From: Diphasiastrum complanatum
Taxonomy: Eukaryota > Streptophyta > Lycopodiopsida > Lycopodiales > Lycopodiaceae
Direction of reading: 5' to 3'
DNA length: 64,000 nt
Assembly (NCBI GenBank): GCA_029204225.1
Contig: MU832026.1
Location: 26,817 to 90,816, forward strand
The notes under the pieces were generated by a model that saw only the letters and a program-made list of their open reading frames with translations, was not told where the DNA came from and did not search any database. Positions 11,161-23,570 of the stretch are shown here, one piece after another (position 1 is the first letter of the stretch; every line of letters begins with the position of its first letter). The translations under genes were made by a program, and so were the position numbers.

Positions 11161-12560
11161 TGAATTAAAACTTGGATATGCTTGGCTGTTTCCAGTAACG
11201 AGGCACACATGAAGAGGGTAAAAGCCAATTAATTTAGTGGACTCTTAATGCCATTCTTAGGCACATGCTATTTAGGTTTTTACAAAACTAGGAAAGCTTG
11301 GTGGAGCATAAGAAGAAGAATCTTGCAAGTTGGTGTGCAAACTCTTTCACTTGCTCATGATCCATTTTCTTAGTTGGTTTTGTTGCTTTTTTTTCTCTCT
11401 CTTGTATGTCCTCATTTGTGTGGCGGATTGGAGTAGAACCCCAAACCTCATGGAGAGGAAAGGAAGTCCTAACAAACTCGCTAGTTACTGGAGCACTGCT
11501 TTTGCTTTTTTGCATCTTTAAGCTCCATGCTATAAGAGAGCAATTTCAGAAATGCAAGAATCATTTGGATGCATTCACACATTTTGGTCCAGTCCCAATC
11601 CTCCTATCCTCTTTCCTTGAATACCATTTGCATATTACAGTGATGGTCCAGTAAATGTTCCTGCACATATCTCCTAGTACTTTTGGAGCATCCTTAACCA
11701 ACCTGAAATGTGAAGGAATGCAGTTTTTTAATCCATTTCTAGCACCTTTGAAGCTCGTCCTCTATAAACCCATTTCACTATTAGGATACTGAGCAATTTG
11801 CCTTGGAGTACTTTTCAATTGTTCAGCTTGGTGGAGTGCTTGGCAAACTTACAATCAGCTAGTATTCTTTTTGAATCTCTGGCTAAGGTAAGTACATCAG
11901 CTGTGCTGCATTTGTTGCTGTAGAATGTATTGCCTATTATGGCCTCATCCTGTCATCCAGATACTTCAGCACCTTCCAAAACTTGTAAAAACAGCAGTAT
12001 GTCTAGAACGTTTAGTAAGTTCTTCTCTCAGAACTAGACTACACTAAAAAGCTAGGAGTCGTCCTTCCTCCTGTGGACAATTAAAAGTAGGATAGCTCCA
12101 TGCTAGATTGTAGCATTTGTTTAACATGAGCTGCCCTCAACACGAAGAACTTTTGAGACTAGATAATAGTTCCACCATGGCAGACTTTTGTGCATACAAA
12201 ATTCCAACTGAGGGAATGGGCACGACAAGAGATCATTGCTATCCAGATAGTTAGGGAGGAGTATCAATTGCATGGAATATGGAATGGAGTATTCAATAAT
12301 TGACCCAAAAGGATATACCAGCTTGCTGATTATATTTCCATCTGATAAGTTTTAATAGGTGATGTGATCTTAGCTTTGGAACACTGCTCGGTCTTGCTCT
12401 TGCTTGTGTATTTTCAGCATTCTAACATCATGCAGAAATATGGAACAGTTTAAATTCTCTCTTCTCTGAAAAGGGGATTCAAGAACAAAAACTTGTCTCC
12501 TTTGATGCAAGACGCGTTTGGACTCTGAACAGATAGCCAAGAGCTTCTCCATCACATTGT
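11161..12560. other. 3' flank of the WRKY gene, nothing recognised
   Basis: Short frames only. The part nearest 12,560 will include the WRKY 3' UTR, but I could not place a polyadenylation site with confidence. Confidence 0.4.
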
Positions 12561-14754
12561 CTATTCTGAGCCAAATAGTAATGAATTGGTGAAGGAAACA
12601 GGTTCATAATCCACACCATAGACATGTTGTTGAACTCCTTCATTATCCAGCATAAAACCCAGAGAGAATGTACAAGCTGGAGTATGCTCAGCCACAACTT
12701 CTGAAAATTCTGACTCTGGTGTGGGAACATTAGGTTGGGCCGTGCTGTGGCTCAATGACACACTTGAGATGGTGGAGTGCAGTGTGCTTGATAGCAACGA
12801 GTTTGAGACCACTGAAGAGGTTGCTGGAGACTGGAGTTCTCTAGAGGTTTCAGCTTCTGCTTCCTTAGCAAACGAGTTTAAAGTGGAACCTTTTGGATGG
12901 GGAAAATGAAAGCAGATGTCTTCAAAGTCTAAGATTTCATTCAAAGTTCGCATTCCAGACATGCTTGGAGCAGATATGCATTCAGGTAACTCTGTGGCTT
13001 CAGCTTTACACCCATACTTTTGCTTCAGATTACCCTTGATTTCATCGGCAGCTTGAATGGAGCTGTTTCCATTGCACTGATGGGCAGAAAATAACCCACT
13101 AAGAATATCTGGTCCTGAATCAAGCAGGCTTAATCCAAAATCTTCATTCTGATTTGAAACACCAGCTTGGCTTGATTGTACGGAATAGGGATTGAAGCCA
13201 AACCTTGGCGTGACAATATTAGGTGACAGAATTGAAGATGATTTGAAAACTGGGTTTCCATGTCTGTCAAATCCTGACTTAAAAGCACTTAAAGGAGGTG
13301 AGATACTAGGAACCTTCATATCAGGTGCAGAAGAGGGATTTGTAAAGCTATCGATACTGCTCCTTGTCAGAAAGTTGGCATCAGCAGGGAAAATTGCCCT
13401 CTGCAGACAATCAGTGGCCAGTGCAGGGTAGAAGTAGGATAGTGAAGGGCAATGATTCCTTGAAGCTGGACAAGTATGTTCCCCTTTGAGAGTTACATTA
13501 AAAACAGGAGGATCTTCATCTAACCTCTGCACATATTTGATAGCGGGGCAGCCAAATTCTGTCTTGTTGGTGCATCTATAGTAGCTTCTGCAAATAGAGG
13601 GAGATCTCAGCGTATTATTACAGAGAGCACACCAAGCTTGATCAAGCTCCAAAATTAACTTGAGGAAAGCCGCCAGCATTAATTTGATCAGATTTCATCA
13701 ACATCCAAAACTAGCTTGTTGACAAGAGAAGAAAAATACCTGGGATAGCGTGATCCAAGTATGTCTTTCTGCCCATACTTGCGCCAGTTGAAGCCATCAG
13801 CCGGAGGCATCTCGTTCCCATTCTCTGCGCTGTCAATAGGCACCTTGAATGTCCACTTTGGCATGAACTTCCTGCAAAACGTAAAGAAGCGAGTAATTAC
13901 ACAACTTCACCTTTGATCCTAATACGTCAGCCAGAATTTTCAAGCAATCTTTCATTTCCAGATTGATTGTGGAGATGGGTTCTGATGCTGCCGCTGCAGA
14001 ATGGAAAAAAGCACACAAACACAATGCCAAACGGTTACCTTTTCTTTGCAGCCGAAGTCTGCTTGATTTGAGAACTGTCGGCCTGATCGTTTCCTCCACT
14101 CCCACGCATAATTTCATCTGCTGGTGTCTCTCCTTCTAGACTCAATGACATTGTGGGATCAGTCAAAGCGCGATCAGTCAAAGCGCCATACCTCCGTTGG
14201 GGGGAGCGTTTGCTGCCAACAAGCAAGGGAGAGGGCGAAGGAGAACGAGCTTCTGCAGTTCTAGCTGTTGAAATAGGGCTTTCCACATTCTGACAGGAAA
14301 GATTTGTTCCCTCTGTACAGATTTTCTTTTCTTCTGCATTGAAGTGCATCTCAGCCTGCTCGCCTTTGCCAATTGTTGCGGTTACATTCATGCTTTCTAT
14401 TCCAAAAGAAATGCCGACCCCTTGCGACATCTGCTGAGCAGCAAATGGATTGGCATTGAGGAAGGTGATGACATTGCTAAAATTGGACACAATTGCCGCT
14501 GCAGAACCCATTAGATTTGCACGCAGTGCCTTGACATTGCTGCTGCTGCTGTCACTGAAGCCCAAACAGCCCGGATCTGCAAGCTTCAATCTATGCTCCA
14601 TTTCTCGGACTTGCTGACACCCACGCATCACTTCCGATCGCACTAATCTATCATACTCCAAAACATGCTGATAAATGTGGGTTTGATTTGCTTCCTTTCC
14701 CATCAAACCTTTGCACTCTTCTGCCCTCAAAATCTTTTTTTCAAAACCCAGCAT
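12561..14754 (-). CDS. Group III WRKY transcription factor, 624 aa, three exons
   Basis: Nuclear DNA-binding regulator expected to bind W-boxes (TTGAC). Exons on the minus strand: 14,754-14,039, 13,871-13,740 and 13,587-12,561, total 1,875 bases including the stop. Both introns are GT-AG (167 and 152 bp), and the second splits the Arg codon of YPR|SYYRC, the classic WRKY 'PR' intron. WRKYGQK lies at residues 268-274. The zinc finger is C-X7-C-X23-H-X1-C (Cys288, Cys296, His320, Cys322), which defines group III. The start is supported by an in-frame TAG two codons upstream. A basic stretch (AAKKRKF) just before the domain could be a nuclear signal. About 300 residues follow the finger, rich in Ser and without a known domain; group III proteins are usually shorter. 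Intact in this sequence; W-boxes and the tandem array upstream may affect its expression. Confidence 0.93.
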
Positions 14755-14828
14755 TTTCTATCCTTCCCTCAAAACCTTAGGGCTTCTAAGGCACATCAAG
14801 GTCTTCTTTCTTTGGCCATAGCTTGTTC

Positions 14829-15240
14829 TATTGTTCCAGGATGGGTTTTTCCCTGAAATCAGACTATGTTCTTAGCAATCTCTATATCTCCCTCTCTTCT
14901 ATTGTTCCAAGATGGGTTTTCCCTGAACTGCAATCAGACTCTGTTCTCAGCAATCTATATTCTCCCTCTCTCTATTGTTCCAGCAATCAGACTCTGTTCT
15001 CAGCAATCTATATTCTCCCTCTCTCTATTGTTCCAGGATGGGTTTTCGCTGAACTGCAATCAGACTAAGTTCTTAGCAATCTCTATATCTCCCTCTCTCT
15101 ATATTTCCAGGATGGGTTTTTCCTGAATTGCAATGAGACTATGTTCTTGCAATCTCTATATCTCCCTCTCTCTATTGTTCCAGGATGGGTTTTCCCTGAA
15201 TTGCAATCAGACTATGTTCTTAGCAATCTCTGCATCTCCT
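14829..15240. repeat. Tandem array, about 73-bp unit, six copies, upstream of WRKY
   Basis: The unit starts ATTGTTCCAGGATGGGTTTT, then GCAATCAGACT...GTTCT.AGCAATCT and a CT-rich end. Six copies run from about 14,829; the third lacks about 28 bases (GGATGGG...GAACT). The array starts about 75 bases upstream of the WRKY ATG, so it lies in the 5' UTR or core promoter. Confidence 0.9.
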
Positions 15241-16400
15241 ATGTGTGTTGTCCAAAAAAAAATATGAGAGAGAGAGAGTGGGGTAGAGACATAGAGATCT
15301 GAGTAAAATCCCAAGGATTCCCAACTATATATGCAAAAAGAAGGAACTTTCCAACTATTGAGAGGAGTAAGATGTCAAAGACTCCAGAATTAAGAAATCT
15401 CAATTTGACTAAGTACTCCATTCTACCTTTGATCTAATCATGATCCTCTTAAATTTGACCAAATATTTTCCTAGGTGACTTTGAATTGAAAATTGAGACT
15501 TTTTCTTTTCATTCTCCAACCTCCCCGACAAATATGCTCTTGGTCTTGGTCATAGTTTTTTTAGCTTTGCAACAAAGCGGTAGTAAGCTTTCACAATCAT
15601 ATGCTCCGACGTGACGACGTGCCTCTCTGTGGTGAGTTTGAACTAGAAATTAATTCTATTATTCTTTTTACATCTTTCGATCAGATAAGGAACAAAAGTT
15701 GACACCCCTTCGTTGCTCTCCACTATAAAAGCTCTCCTTTACAACACTCCTCCCCTCAAAGGCATGCCAAATCCCAACCAACAATCAACCCTCTTCAATA
15801 CATAGAGTGATATTGAAGCTTTTTGCCCTAGTCCCAACACCTTGTGGAATGACGATTGTAGGTAATGTTGAAATTTGAAGCCCTCACCCTTTGGGGAAAA
15901 TTAGAAGCGTTGAAAGTCATGGTCTAAGATGATCAACGACCTTTCACTTTGAAATGAACCTTTTGAAAGTCATGGAGAACCCTCAAGGCTTTGAAAGTCA
16001 TATTGAGTACGACTGCATCTAGAAACTGTCACTTTGGAACGCGCGGCCCCCGTCAAAATCAGTGCCCTGCAGTACACAAGAAGGAAGTTGCCCTTCCTGC
16101 TGCTGATTTATTCAAGTCAAAAAAGAAGGGAGAGCGCGTGGACCCCGGCCCAAAACCATGACTTGGTCTCGAGTACATACTTGACCTTCAAACTTTAAAA
16201 GAAAAACAACACTTTCTCTGGTCTTGGTCTAAGTTGTGCTCTTTAGTCTAAGAATTCTAAAGGAAAAAGGTACTCTTTGGGACACCAAATTTTTTCACAA
16301 ATTGGGTTGTGTAGTATCCTTACTCGGTACGTCGTAATTAATTTCCATCGGAGCACTTGATTAAAAGAACTTAAATGTTTAAGAGAATCAAAATTATGTA
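15241..16400. other. Intergenic sequence upstream of the WRKY gene
   Basis: No gene recognised. A short GA tract lies near 15,266. A TATAAAA box at 15,724-15,730 is followed by a CT/C-rich leader-like sequence, which could be a plus-strand promoter or part of an LTR. GAAAGTCAT recurs four times near 15,910-16,000. The GC-richer patch at 16,030-16,170 has no coding frame. Confidence 0.4.
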
Positions 16401-16409
16401 GATTATTTA

Positions 16410-16800
16410 AAATTTCATCGAAGGTTTCCTAAAGTTTTGAGAGGACGAGATGTTAGATTTTTGTTTATATTAAGGAATTACATGGTCGATCATGATTGTT
16501 ATCGAGCACACGAGGAACAAAATTACTCAATGCTTTTTAAATTATATTATCCTGGTGATTGAACCTTGAAAACCCTAAAATCGAGTGTCAAACCGGCTTG
16601 GTTGTGACCTTGTGAGTTATTAAACAGTGTAGAACGTGAGAAGTGGGTAATGACTGCACTAGTATGAGAAAGTGATGTTTGTGTAAGACTTAAAAAAAAA
16701 CACATGGCTTGATGTGACTACAAGTGACAAAAACATTACGCCATTGTGAGGCATGTGTCATCCAAGCAAAGAAAAAAGATTGACTATTGTGACTCACTCT
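16410..16800 (+). repeat. Diverged duplication, copy A
   Basis: It corresponds to two later segments. One part (ATGGTCGATCATGATTG... CCTTGAAAACCCTAAAAT) matches 17,600-17,780. Another (CACATGGCTTGATGTGA ... AAAAGATTGACTA) matches 18,350-18,520. Divergence is considerable. Confidence 0.6.
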
Positions 16801-17559
16801 TAGTTTAGAATAATAAAGTCTTTGCAACAATAGCTTGCACTCTCTTGAGGAGTGGCCAACCAAACCCCCTTGAGACTTTGCACCATGTGGTGCATAAGCT
16901 TTGCAAGGTGGTGGTACACTCTCACTATTTATTAACCATTACCTACATAGATAACTTAGTAATTCAACCCCTCATAATGAGTCCCTACCACTACGACATA
17001 ACCCCAATAAGTGTGGGTAAATTTCGAACGGATGGGGTATGGAGTGTTGGGCAGTGGCCGCTTAACGCAAATTGGGGCAACCATGCTCTAAATGTTGCCA
17101 CCCACGGTCACCAGGGTGCACATTAAGGGCCCATCTCTTTATTGGTCTGGTGACAACTTTGGGGTTGATCAAAGACTAGGACTACTTGCACCAACTAAGT
17201 GATGGCGACATAGCCTCCATCAATGTTTTTTAGTGGATGCAAACCCCACGCAACCTCTATCAAGAAAGTCTGAGATGCCTACCACACTTCTGAGGGAATG
17301 TCATGAGGAGTCAACAGATGGGGAAACCCTTTGTGAGGCTAGTGTTCAGTGACAAGTCTAGAAATCACACCTTGTCGCATCATTAGTTCGCATTGTGCCT
17401 AGCTAGATTAGTGGGCCTAGCGGCAAAACTCACAAGTCCTCTCTACTACACCAAAAAAGTTGATAATTGGTTATGTGTTATTGAACCCAATATCTCCTAC
17501 TTAATTTGAATATGGAGTGCCTAAAAATTTTAAAAGTGTGTAATCAATTACACCATTGA
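16801..17559. other. Unassigned sequence between duplicated segments
   Basis: A 93-codon frame at 16,845-17,126 has no recognisable domain and no support for being a gene. Nothing else is seen. Confidence 0.35.
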
Positions 17560-18540
17560 TCATCATTATCACCAAGAATAAATTTAAAATTTTACTTATA
17601 TCATGGAATTAAGCCATCGATCATGATTACCACCAAGCATATGCGAAAACAAATCACCTTCTATTTTTGCAATTGTACAACTTCAATGTCCAAACCTTGA
17701 AAACCGTAAAATTAAGAGTCGAACCAACTTGTTTATGACCTAATGGATTAGTAAACAAGTAAGCATTGAACATTAGATGTAGATAACGACCATTGTTGGC
17801 CGAGTATTCACTTTTTGGCCAATTCTCAAGCCGCTTCTAGAGACCCTAACTGACGGGTATGTTGTTTTTTAGGAACATGCTCCTACGTATAATTGATGGG
17901 TATGGATTTTTGTAGCAACTGACCATGGTCAAGGACTATCGGGTCCCTCTAAGCCCTGGATTGAAGTTGAAAACCATATCATCCTATGGAGGGGGGGTAC
18001 AATTTTAGGATTGATTGACCTTACAACGAATTTTAAAAATCAAACTTTTCTTACAAGCTTGTGGAGGGGGGCAACAAGTGGTGGGCCAACAAGTAAATAG
18101 TGGGCAACAAGGATTTTATTAGAAATTTCTAAAGAAGTGATTGTAGTGTGAAGTACGGTGTGATTTTTATGTACAATCAATGTTGGCCAAAACTCTTAAG
18201 ATGTTCTTGCTCTTCATAAAAATTTAAACATAAATATTTATTATTGCAATTATTATTTACCCAAATAATATATGTCGAGAACCTCATACAGGACCCAATA
18301 GTTCTTGATAGATTAATAATCGACAAATTGAAAATTGCCAAGCTTTAAGATTATTGAGAACCGCTACACTGGTAACGACAAGTGATGTGGGTACATATGT
18401 ACATGCAAGAGGTCAAAAAAACACTTGGCTTGATGTGATATGAGGCCACAAGAGACAAAAACAACAAGCCAATGTGCGGCATTGGTGATTCGAGAGAAGA
18501 AAAAGATTGACTACGTACCGTGTGATAGGATTGGGCACAT
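17560..18540 (+). repeat. Diverged duplication, copy B (split)
   Basis: The two parts of copy A occur here in the same order, at 17,580-17,790 and 18,350-18,520, separated by about 560 bases of unrelated AT-rich sequence. This suggests an insertion into copy B or a deletion from copy A. Confidence 0.55.
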
Positions 18541-19280
18541 ATTTGCTCAATTTCTTTAGTATTTGAATTATTGGGCAACAACAAACTAGCTTTTTTAAAT
18601 TGAACAGTCTAAGTGTGAAATTATTAGATCTCCTTGATCAAGCTAGGTACATTGTGGGCCTCCTGGATCGAACTAGGTAGGCACTTAATGTGTAATTGTC
18701 TATTTTATTTTTTTTTAAAGTTTTTTAAGCTTAGATCAAATAGCTAAAGTTAAATTTTTGGCATTTTCAAGTTTTGGATTATTTCATATGTCATTTTCAA
18801 AATCTGGACAACTTATTGATAAACTCTCTAGAACATGCATATTTCATAATATTGAGAATTGTCATTTTGAGCTTTGAAGGTTTTTAGGCATATATTTAAA
18901 TATTCGTTATTCTTTGCCTAACCCAATAAGAGGGTAGGGTATATGACTTGTCTCCCGCAAGTTGAATTAAAGGTCTTGTGGAGATGAAGTCTCAATCTCA
19001 AAGCTCGGCATGTGCGTGGAAAGATAAATCTAGGGCCCAAGAGCTCCCAAATGCAGCATGTCATAAGCTTGTTTGTATTCTAATATGAGGGGTAAAGGCA
19101 TGTGAGAAATGATTTTTTTGTTCTAAGGGGTCCACACGCAAGCTTTTACTCGACATAACAATAGGAGGCCAAGAATTTTGTTGACTATTTTGGGACACAT
19201 GTCATCTAGGGGTTAGTTTATTTTTTGAAGACCTTCTTTATGGCTTGATGGCCTTCGTGTGTGAAAGTACTATACTTTAG
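18541..19280. other. Unassigned AT-rich sequence
   Basis: No coding frame, RNA gene or retroelement motif is supported here. Confidence 0.4.
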
Positions 19281-19961
19281 GACCATAAATGGGTCTAGAA
19301 AAGATCCACAAGAGTGATTGGATGCTTGCTTAACAATCTATCAAAAAACTAGACACAAAAAAGTTGATCTAGATTGGCAATTTGACAAACAACAAGCATT
19401 AACAATCAAAAGCATTGATAAACATTGAAATCCGAGCCCACACATGTGTACTACAGGTTGTAGTACGGCCTTCAACCTGAGAAACAAGTAGAAATTGATT
19501 TGGTTTCATTTGGATCACAAAAACTCAATGTACATAGTGAACTAGCTTGAGATTGCCAATGAGCTCCAAAAATTTTCTATCTTCTCACTATGGAGAGAGG
19601 GAATACATAGCAGATTCGACTTCCTTCTTGAAGTTAGGTGGATTTCCAGCATGTAAAAAGGAAGTTAACTCACCCTCCTTGACCTAAAATGAAACCCTAG
19701 TCTGTTTCCTACAGTCATGCTTGATAGATAGCTAGTTGGTCAAATTTTCACCTTAAATCTAGGATTTAGGTCCTATAAACTAGGAATCACTACCAAAATG
19801 ACATGACCAACCCTATGGACTTGACCTCACCTACATTAGGAGTGGGTTGACACGTGGCATCTTGGCCTCACATGTGTGGAATCCACTTATGTACAAAATT
19901 TACATTATACTACATGGTTTTTGATCAAGCTAGATTTGCCAATTTTTGGCAATTCTTCACA
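19281..19961 (-). repeat. 3' LTR of an internally deleted copia element
   Basis: The minus-strand LTR starts TGTGAAGAATTGCC at 19,961, directly after a PPT. A small inverted repeat (TTGCCAATTTTTGGCAA) lies just inside. The left edge near 19,281 is a guess. Motifs like CACATGTGTG occur at about 19,440 and 19,868. Confidence 0.6.
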
Positions 19962-19973
19962 CTCCCCAAATTT
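19962..19973 (-). other. Polypurine tract
   Basis: The minus strand reads AAATTTGGGGAG directly before the LTR TG. It defines the 3' end of the element. Confidence 0.75.
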
Positions 19974-20169
19974 AGCTTGATCTATTTACAACTCTCTTGA
20001 TAGATGAATGAAAGCTTTTAGAAGTGTCTAGAAAATCCAGCTACAAACAAGGAACTTTTGAGACTCCAATAGAGAATGATGTCCATGAAGGATCTTTCAC
20101 CACCTCTTAAAGGATCCCTTACAAGATGTTCCACAAATGTGTCTATATATATGTAGCACACTTCAAAAA

Positions 20170-20465
20170 CTATACATCATGCCAAGCCATGGATTCCAAG
20201 GCATTTTGTGCACTTGAAGATACATCAATAAAACTAGATGGCTCCATCTTGATACTCAAGGTTCTTCTTGGAGTCCTTGGGTCTTGAGCTTGCTCCTCCA
20301 CTTGACTTGACTCCAAAAAATCAATGAATTGAATATGGTGTTGATCCAAAGGTGCTTCTTCAAGTTTACAAATCTTCCACTCTTGAAAGATCACATTTTC
20401 ACCATTGACAAATTCTTTGGTTGAAAACAAGTAGATTCTACAATCTCTACTTGAAGAGCAAAACA
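20170..20465 (-). pseudogene. Copia integrase C-terminal relic
   Basis: The frame (98 codons) contains CRIYLFSTKEF and ENVIFQEWK, corresponding to the AYRIYVPST and SRDVIFHED motifs that follow the integrase core of copia pol. It is not connected to RT or RNase H, which are absent from this element. Confidence 0.55.
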
Positions 20466-21507
20466 CTACTTTGAAATGTGATAATCTTTGGTCCTTACAT
20501 TGGAATGATCATGCACAAAGCATGTGGACACAAAGATTTCCAAAGAAAATGATGTTTCATCTTTTATGACTCTATTCAAACTATTACAAAAATAGCTATC
20601 CAATGAAATTGCTTTATCAACAACAAATGTAGATTTCAAAGCATCCCATTTCATTGTCTTGTCATACAAAGTAATAAACACCATGAATCTTAAAGGTAAG
20701 AAACAAGTCACCTCATGTCTACTAATACTTTCCAAAAAGTATTCAAAGATAGTAGACTCTCCAATGCTCACCACCCTTGCAAGATGCACACTTGAATGGA
20801 CAATTTGCATGCAATTTGATGACTTGGCCATTGTCATTGAGGACTCCCTTGGAACTCTCATGCTTTGAGGCTGATCCTCAAGATCTTCCTCCTTTTGATG
20901 CTCCTCCTCAATGCAAGCAAGATCACACTTTGCCAAGATCTTGCCCTTGAATGAGAAATTGGCTTTCTCATCACCATTTTGCAAAGACAAGGAACTCATC
21001 CTAGATTTTGCATGGAGCATCCTACACTCTTCAGCCACTAATACACTGTGAAGTTTTTCTATAGTTGGCAAAGTGTCTTGGATGGCAAAACTTTGGACCA
21101 AATTTGCAAACTCATCTCCTAGACCATTAAGGACAATTTGTACAAGCTCTCCATCATGAATCTTCTCTCCAATGGAAGCCAACTCCCTATTTAGAGACTT
21201 GCTTCTGAGTACATAATCATGTGCGCTCTCCTCACTTCTGCTCATGCTTTGCAAAATTTGATTTCTAAGCATAAGAACTCTAGAAGTGTTGCTAGACTCA
21301 TAGATTGATTTTAAAGACTCCTAGGCCTCTTTAGCACTAGTACAAGCTGATACTTCTCTCAACAAGTCATTGCTCACATTCATTTTCACACAATGAAGTG
21401 CAAGCCTAGATCTCTTCTTGTATCTAGCTAACTCATGTGCACCTAGAGGTTCATCTTCATCTTCAATCAAGAACTCATAAAGGTCTTGGAGCACCAAGAC
21501 TGACTCA
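20466..21507 (-). pseudogene. Mosaic copia gag with an in-frame stop
   Basis: From 21,507 the minus strand gives a gag capsid: ESVLVLQDLYEF, RSRLALHCVKMNVSND, then a TAG (near 21,322) where related proteins have Trp (AKEA-W-ESLKSIYE). The frame is then open to 20,466 for 268 codons (SRVLMLRNQILQSMSRSEES ... ELVQIVLNGLGDEFANLV). After NGDEKANFSFKGK the gag similarity stops without a zinc knuckle; the remaining about 150 residues are unlike gag and end in CFVHDHSN, resembling the end of an integrase. The element looks internally deleted. Its 5' end is removed at 21,507 by a gypsy-type LTR. Confidence 0.75.
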
Positions 21508-22079
21508 TGGTCAAGTCTTTTGCAAAAATCGCCGATTGTCTAACGGTCAGATTTGGTAAAGACTTGTTATAAGGGAAGCTCCCTAAGATCCTGCTTACAA
21601 GATAAACCACAATGGAAAACACACTATGGAGCAACCACCCAACCAAGTAGAAGTAACCAATCAACTCTAGAAGCTTCACCCCCAAGCCAAGGAATAAGAG
21701 GCATGAATGTAGAGTGAAACCCTGGCAATGAATCCATGATCACAAAGAGGAGTAGGGCGAGTTTGGCCTCAATATATAGAGCCAAAAGCAACCTGGGCAC
21801 ATAGCCATGCATAGCCCTAAGTTCCCTATACATAGATTCACCTAGAATAGAGTCCTAAGCATGGACCACTTATTCATAGAATTGCTATTGATAACATGCA
21901 TACACTGTCTCAAACCTTGTCTAAACTCCATTTAGTGTGTTCTGGGCCTCACAAGGATATTAGTTACTTTCGGGTCACATCCAGTATGACGTGGCATAAC
22001 TAACAGCTTGTTTACTGGAGTACCGTGTATCCAAGACTAGGAGTATACTGAATCCTACTTGTTGGCCATGAACATAACA
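21508..22079 (-). repeat. Gypsy-type LTR inserted in the copia gag
   Basis: The minus strand starts TGTTATGTTCATGGCC at 22,079, immediately after a PPT, and ends near ..TTGACCA at 21,508, inside the gag codon run (SVLVLQD). It is therefore younger than the copia relic. Confidence 0.65.
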
Positions 22080-22092
22080 TTCTTCCCTCCTT
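22080..22092 (-). other. Polypurine tract
   Basis: The minus strand reads AAGGAGGGAAGAA next to the LTR start. It implies that the body of the gypsy element lay at higher coordinates. Confidence 0.7.
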
Positions 22093-22599
22093 AAACTGAT
22101 TCCATCCTTAGAAGCTCTCTAAACAAGAAAGAATAACATGAACAGTTCTTTTAACTTTAAGTATCAACCTAAAAAATCATTATCCTTAGTTAAACTTTCA
22201 CTTCAAACAAGTACTCAGAGATAATCCTATCTTCCAAATGATATTCTCTACACTGGAGTATAACTCAGGTTTGAAAAGTATACTAAGCGATAAATTTTCC
22301 ATCTGGGTTATATTCATCACAAGCTAGTAACATCATCTTCATGTAAAACACTTACATGAAACACTGGGTGAAATAACCTAACTTAAGAGATTAAAGTTAA
22401 AGAAATAATAAAATAATTACAATTACAGTTTGAAATTATCCACAACTCTAACAGATAATTCGTTAGCTTTCAAGTAAAAATATCCTGAGAATCCAAATTC
22501 TAAGATATGATAATTCATTTAGCTAGAATCTCTAGGAGAATCACTAAGATATAGAATTATTAAAACTCAACTCTGAGTACCCCAGATACTCTTTTGAGT
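22093..22599. other. AT-rich sequence, presumably decayed element body
   Basis: No coding motif survives. The polarity of the adjacent PPT suggests it belonged to the gypsy element, but this cannot be shown. Confidence 0.35.
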
Positions 22600-23570
22600 T
22601 AAATGCTCCTGTTTCTAGCACCAAATGCAAGAAAATAGCATTCATTCACCTTAATATACTTGTATGTCTCCTATGATAACTTGGAGATCCAATTAGATGA
22701 AGAACTGTACTCACGCATCTGCAGACCATAAACTGTAGTAGAATAGCATCCACTAGACTAATTAATTCTCCACAAATAAGATAACTTATCTTGTGGAATG
22801 TCTGTGAGATCCATAGGTCCTCAAATATAACATTGGAGTAGAGAGATTCAAAAACAATGATTCGAATTCTTACTCAAATAATAGATCAAGAATTGATCAT
22901 CAAACTTAAGAATCATTACAATTCCTTATAATCCTCTGACAATAATTAAGTATCTATTTATGATTCGTCAACCATATATATTTAGATTCATATGATTCGT
23001 CAATCATAATTTTCTGGAATCAAAATCATATTTAATCATTTACAGGATACTAGAGTATATGTTTCACATAACTCAGGAAAAGTAAGAATCATTCCAAAAT
23101 CTTTTCCAACAGGAAAATACTGGATTCTAGGAATACTTTCCAATCAGGATTTTAACTGAAATGCGAGATATTCAAGTTCTATAAACCACTAGTAAGTAAA
23201 GACAGAAAGCATACCAAATGACAATCATCTTCAACTACAAAAACTTTAGATTACAATCTAGAATCACATCTAGATGCCCAAATTCCTACTGAATATCAAT
23301 TCAGTTGTTATTCTTGGATTCATTATGATTCGTTATCCATTTGAGCTCTCTGGGATACAATCACTAATGAGCTGAGTCTATTTCTTAACTAAGGAATATT
23401 CTATCCCAAGAATATTGTATATCCAATGCACATAATTTCAACTGATGAACCCAAATGATTCACTAATCATGCGTCTTACAAGCAATATAAATAAAAAACC
23501 ATCAATTCTCGGTGAATCCACATCACACAAAGTCCAAGTCTATTCACACAAGTAGTAGTTTATATGACAT
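22600..23570 (-). repeat. Dispersed repeat R1, long copy
   Basis: About 480 bases here (23,040-23,525) are repeated at 24,492-24,990 in the same orientation, and 22,680-23,180 matches 10,620-11,160 inverted. The final part (CAAGTCTATTCACACAAGTA, TTTATATGACAT) recurs again near 26,130-26,165. It is AT-rich and non-coding. Confidence 0.75.

Noticed and set aside
12561-13679. Single-exon ORF of 372 codons beginning MLAAFLKLILELDQ
   Set aside because: Its first about 30 codons are intron sequence; the real exon starts at 13,587, where SYYRCTNK joins the WRKYGQK exon in phase.
16845-17126. 93-codon ORF as a gene
   Set aside because: No ATG context, domain or conservation between the duplicated flanks; probably chance.
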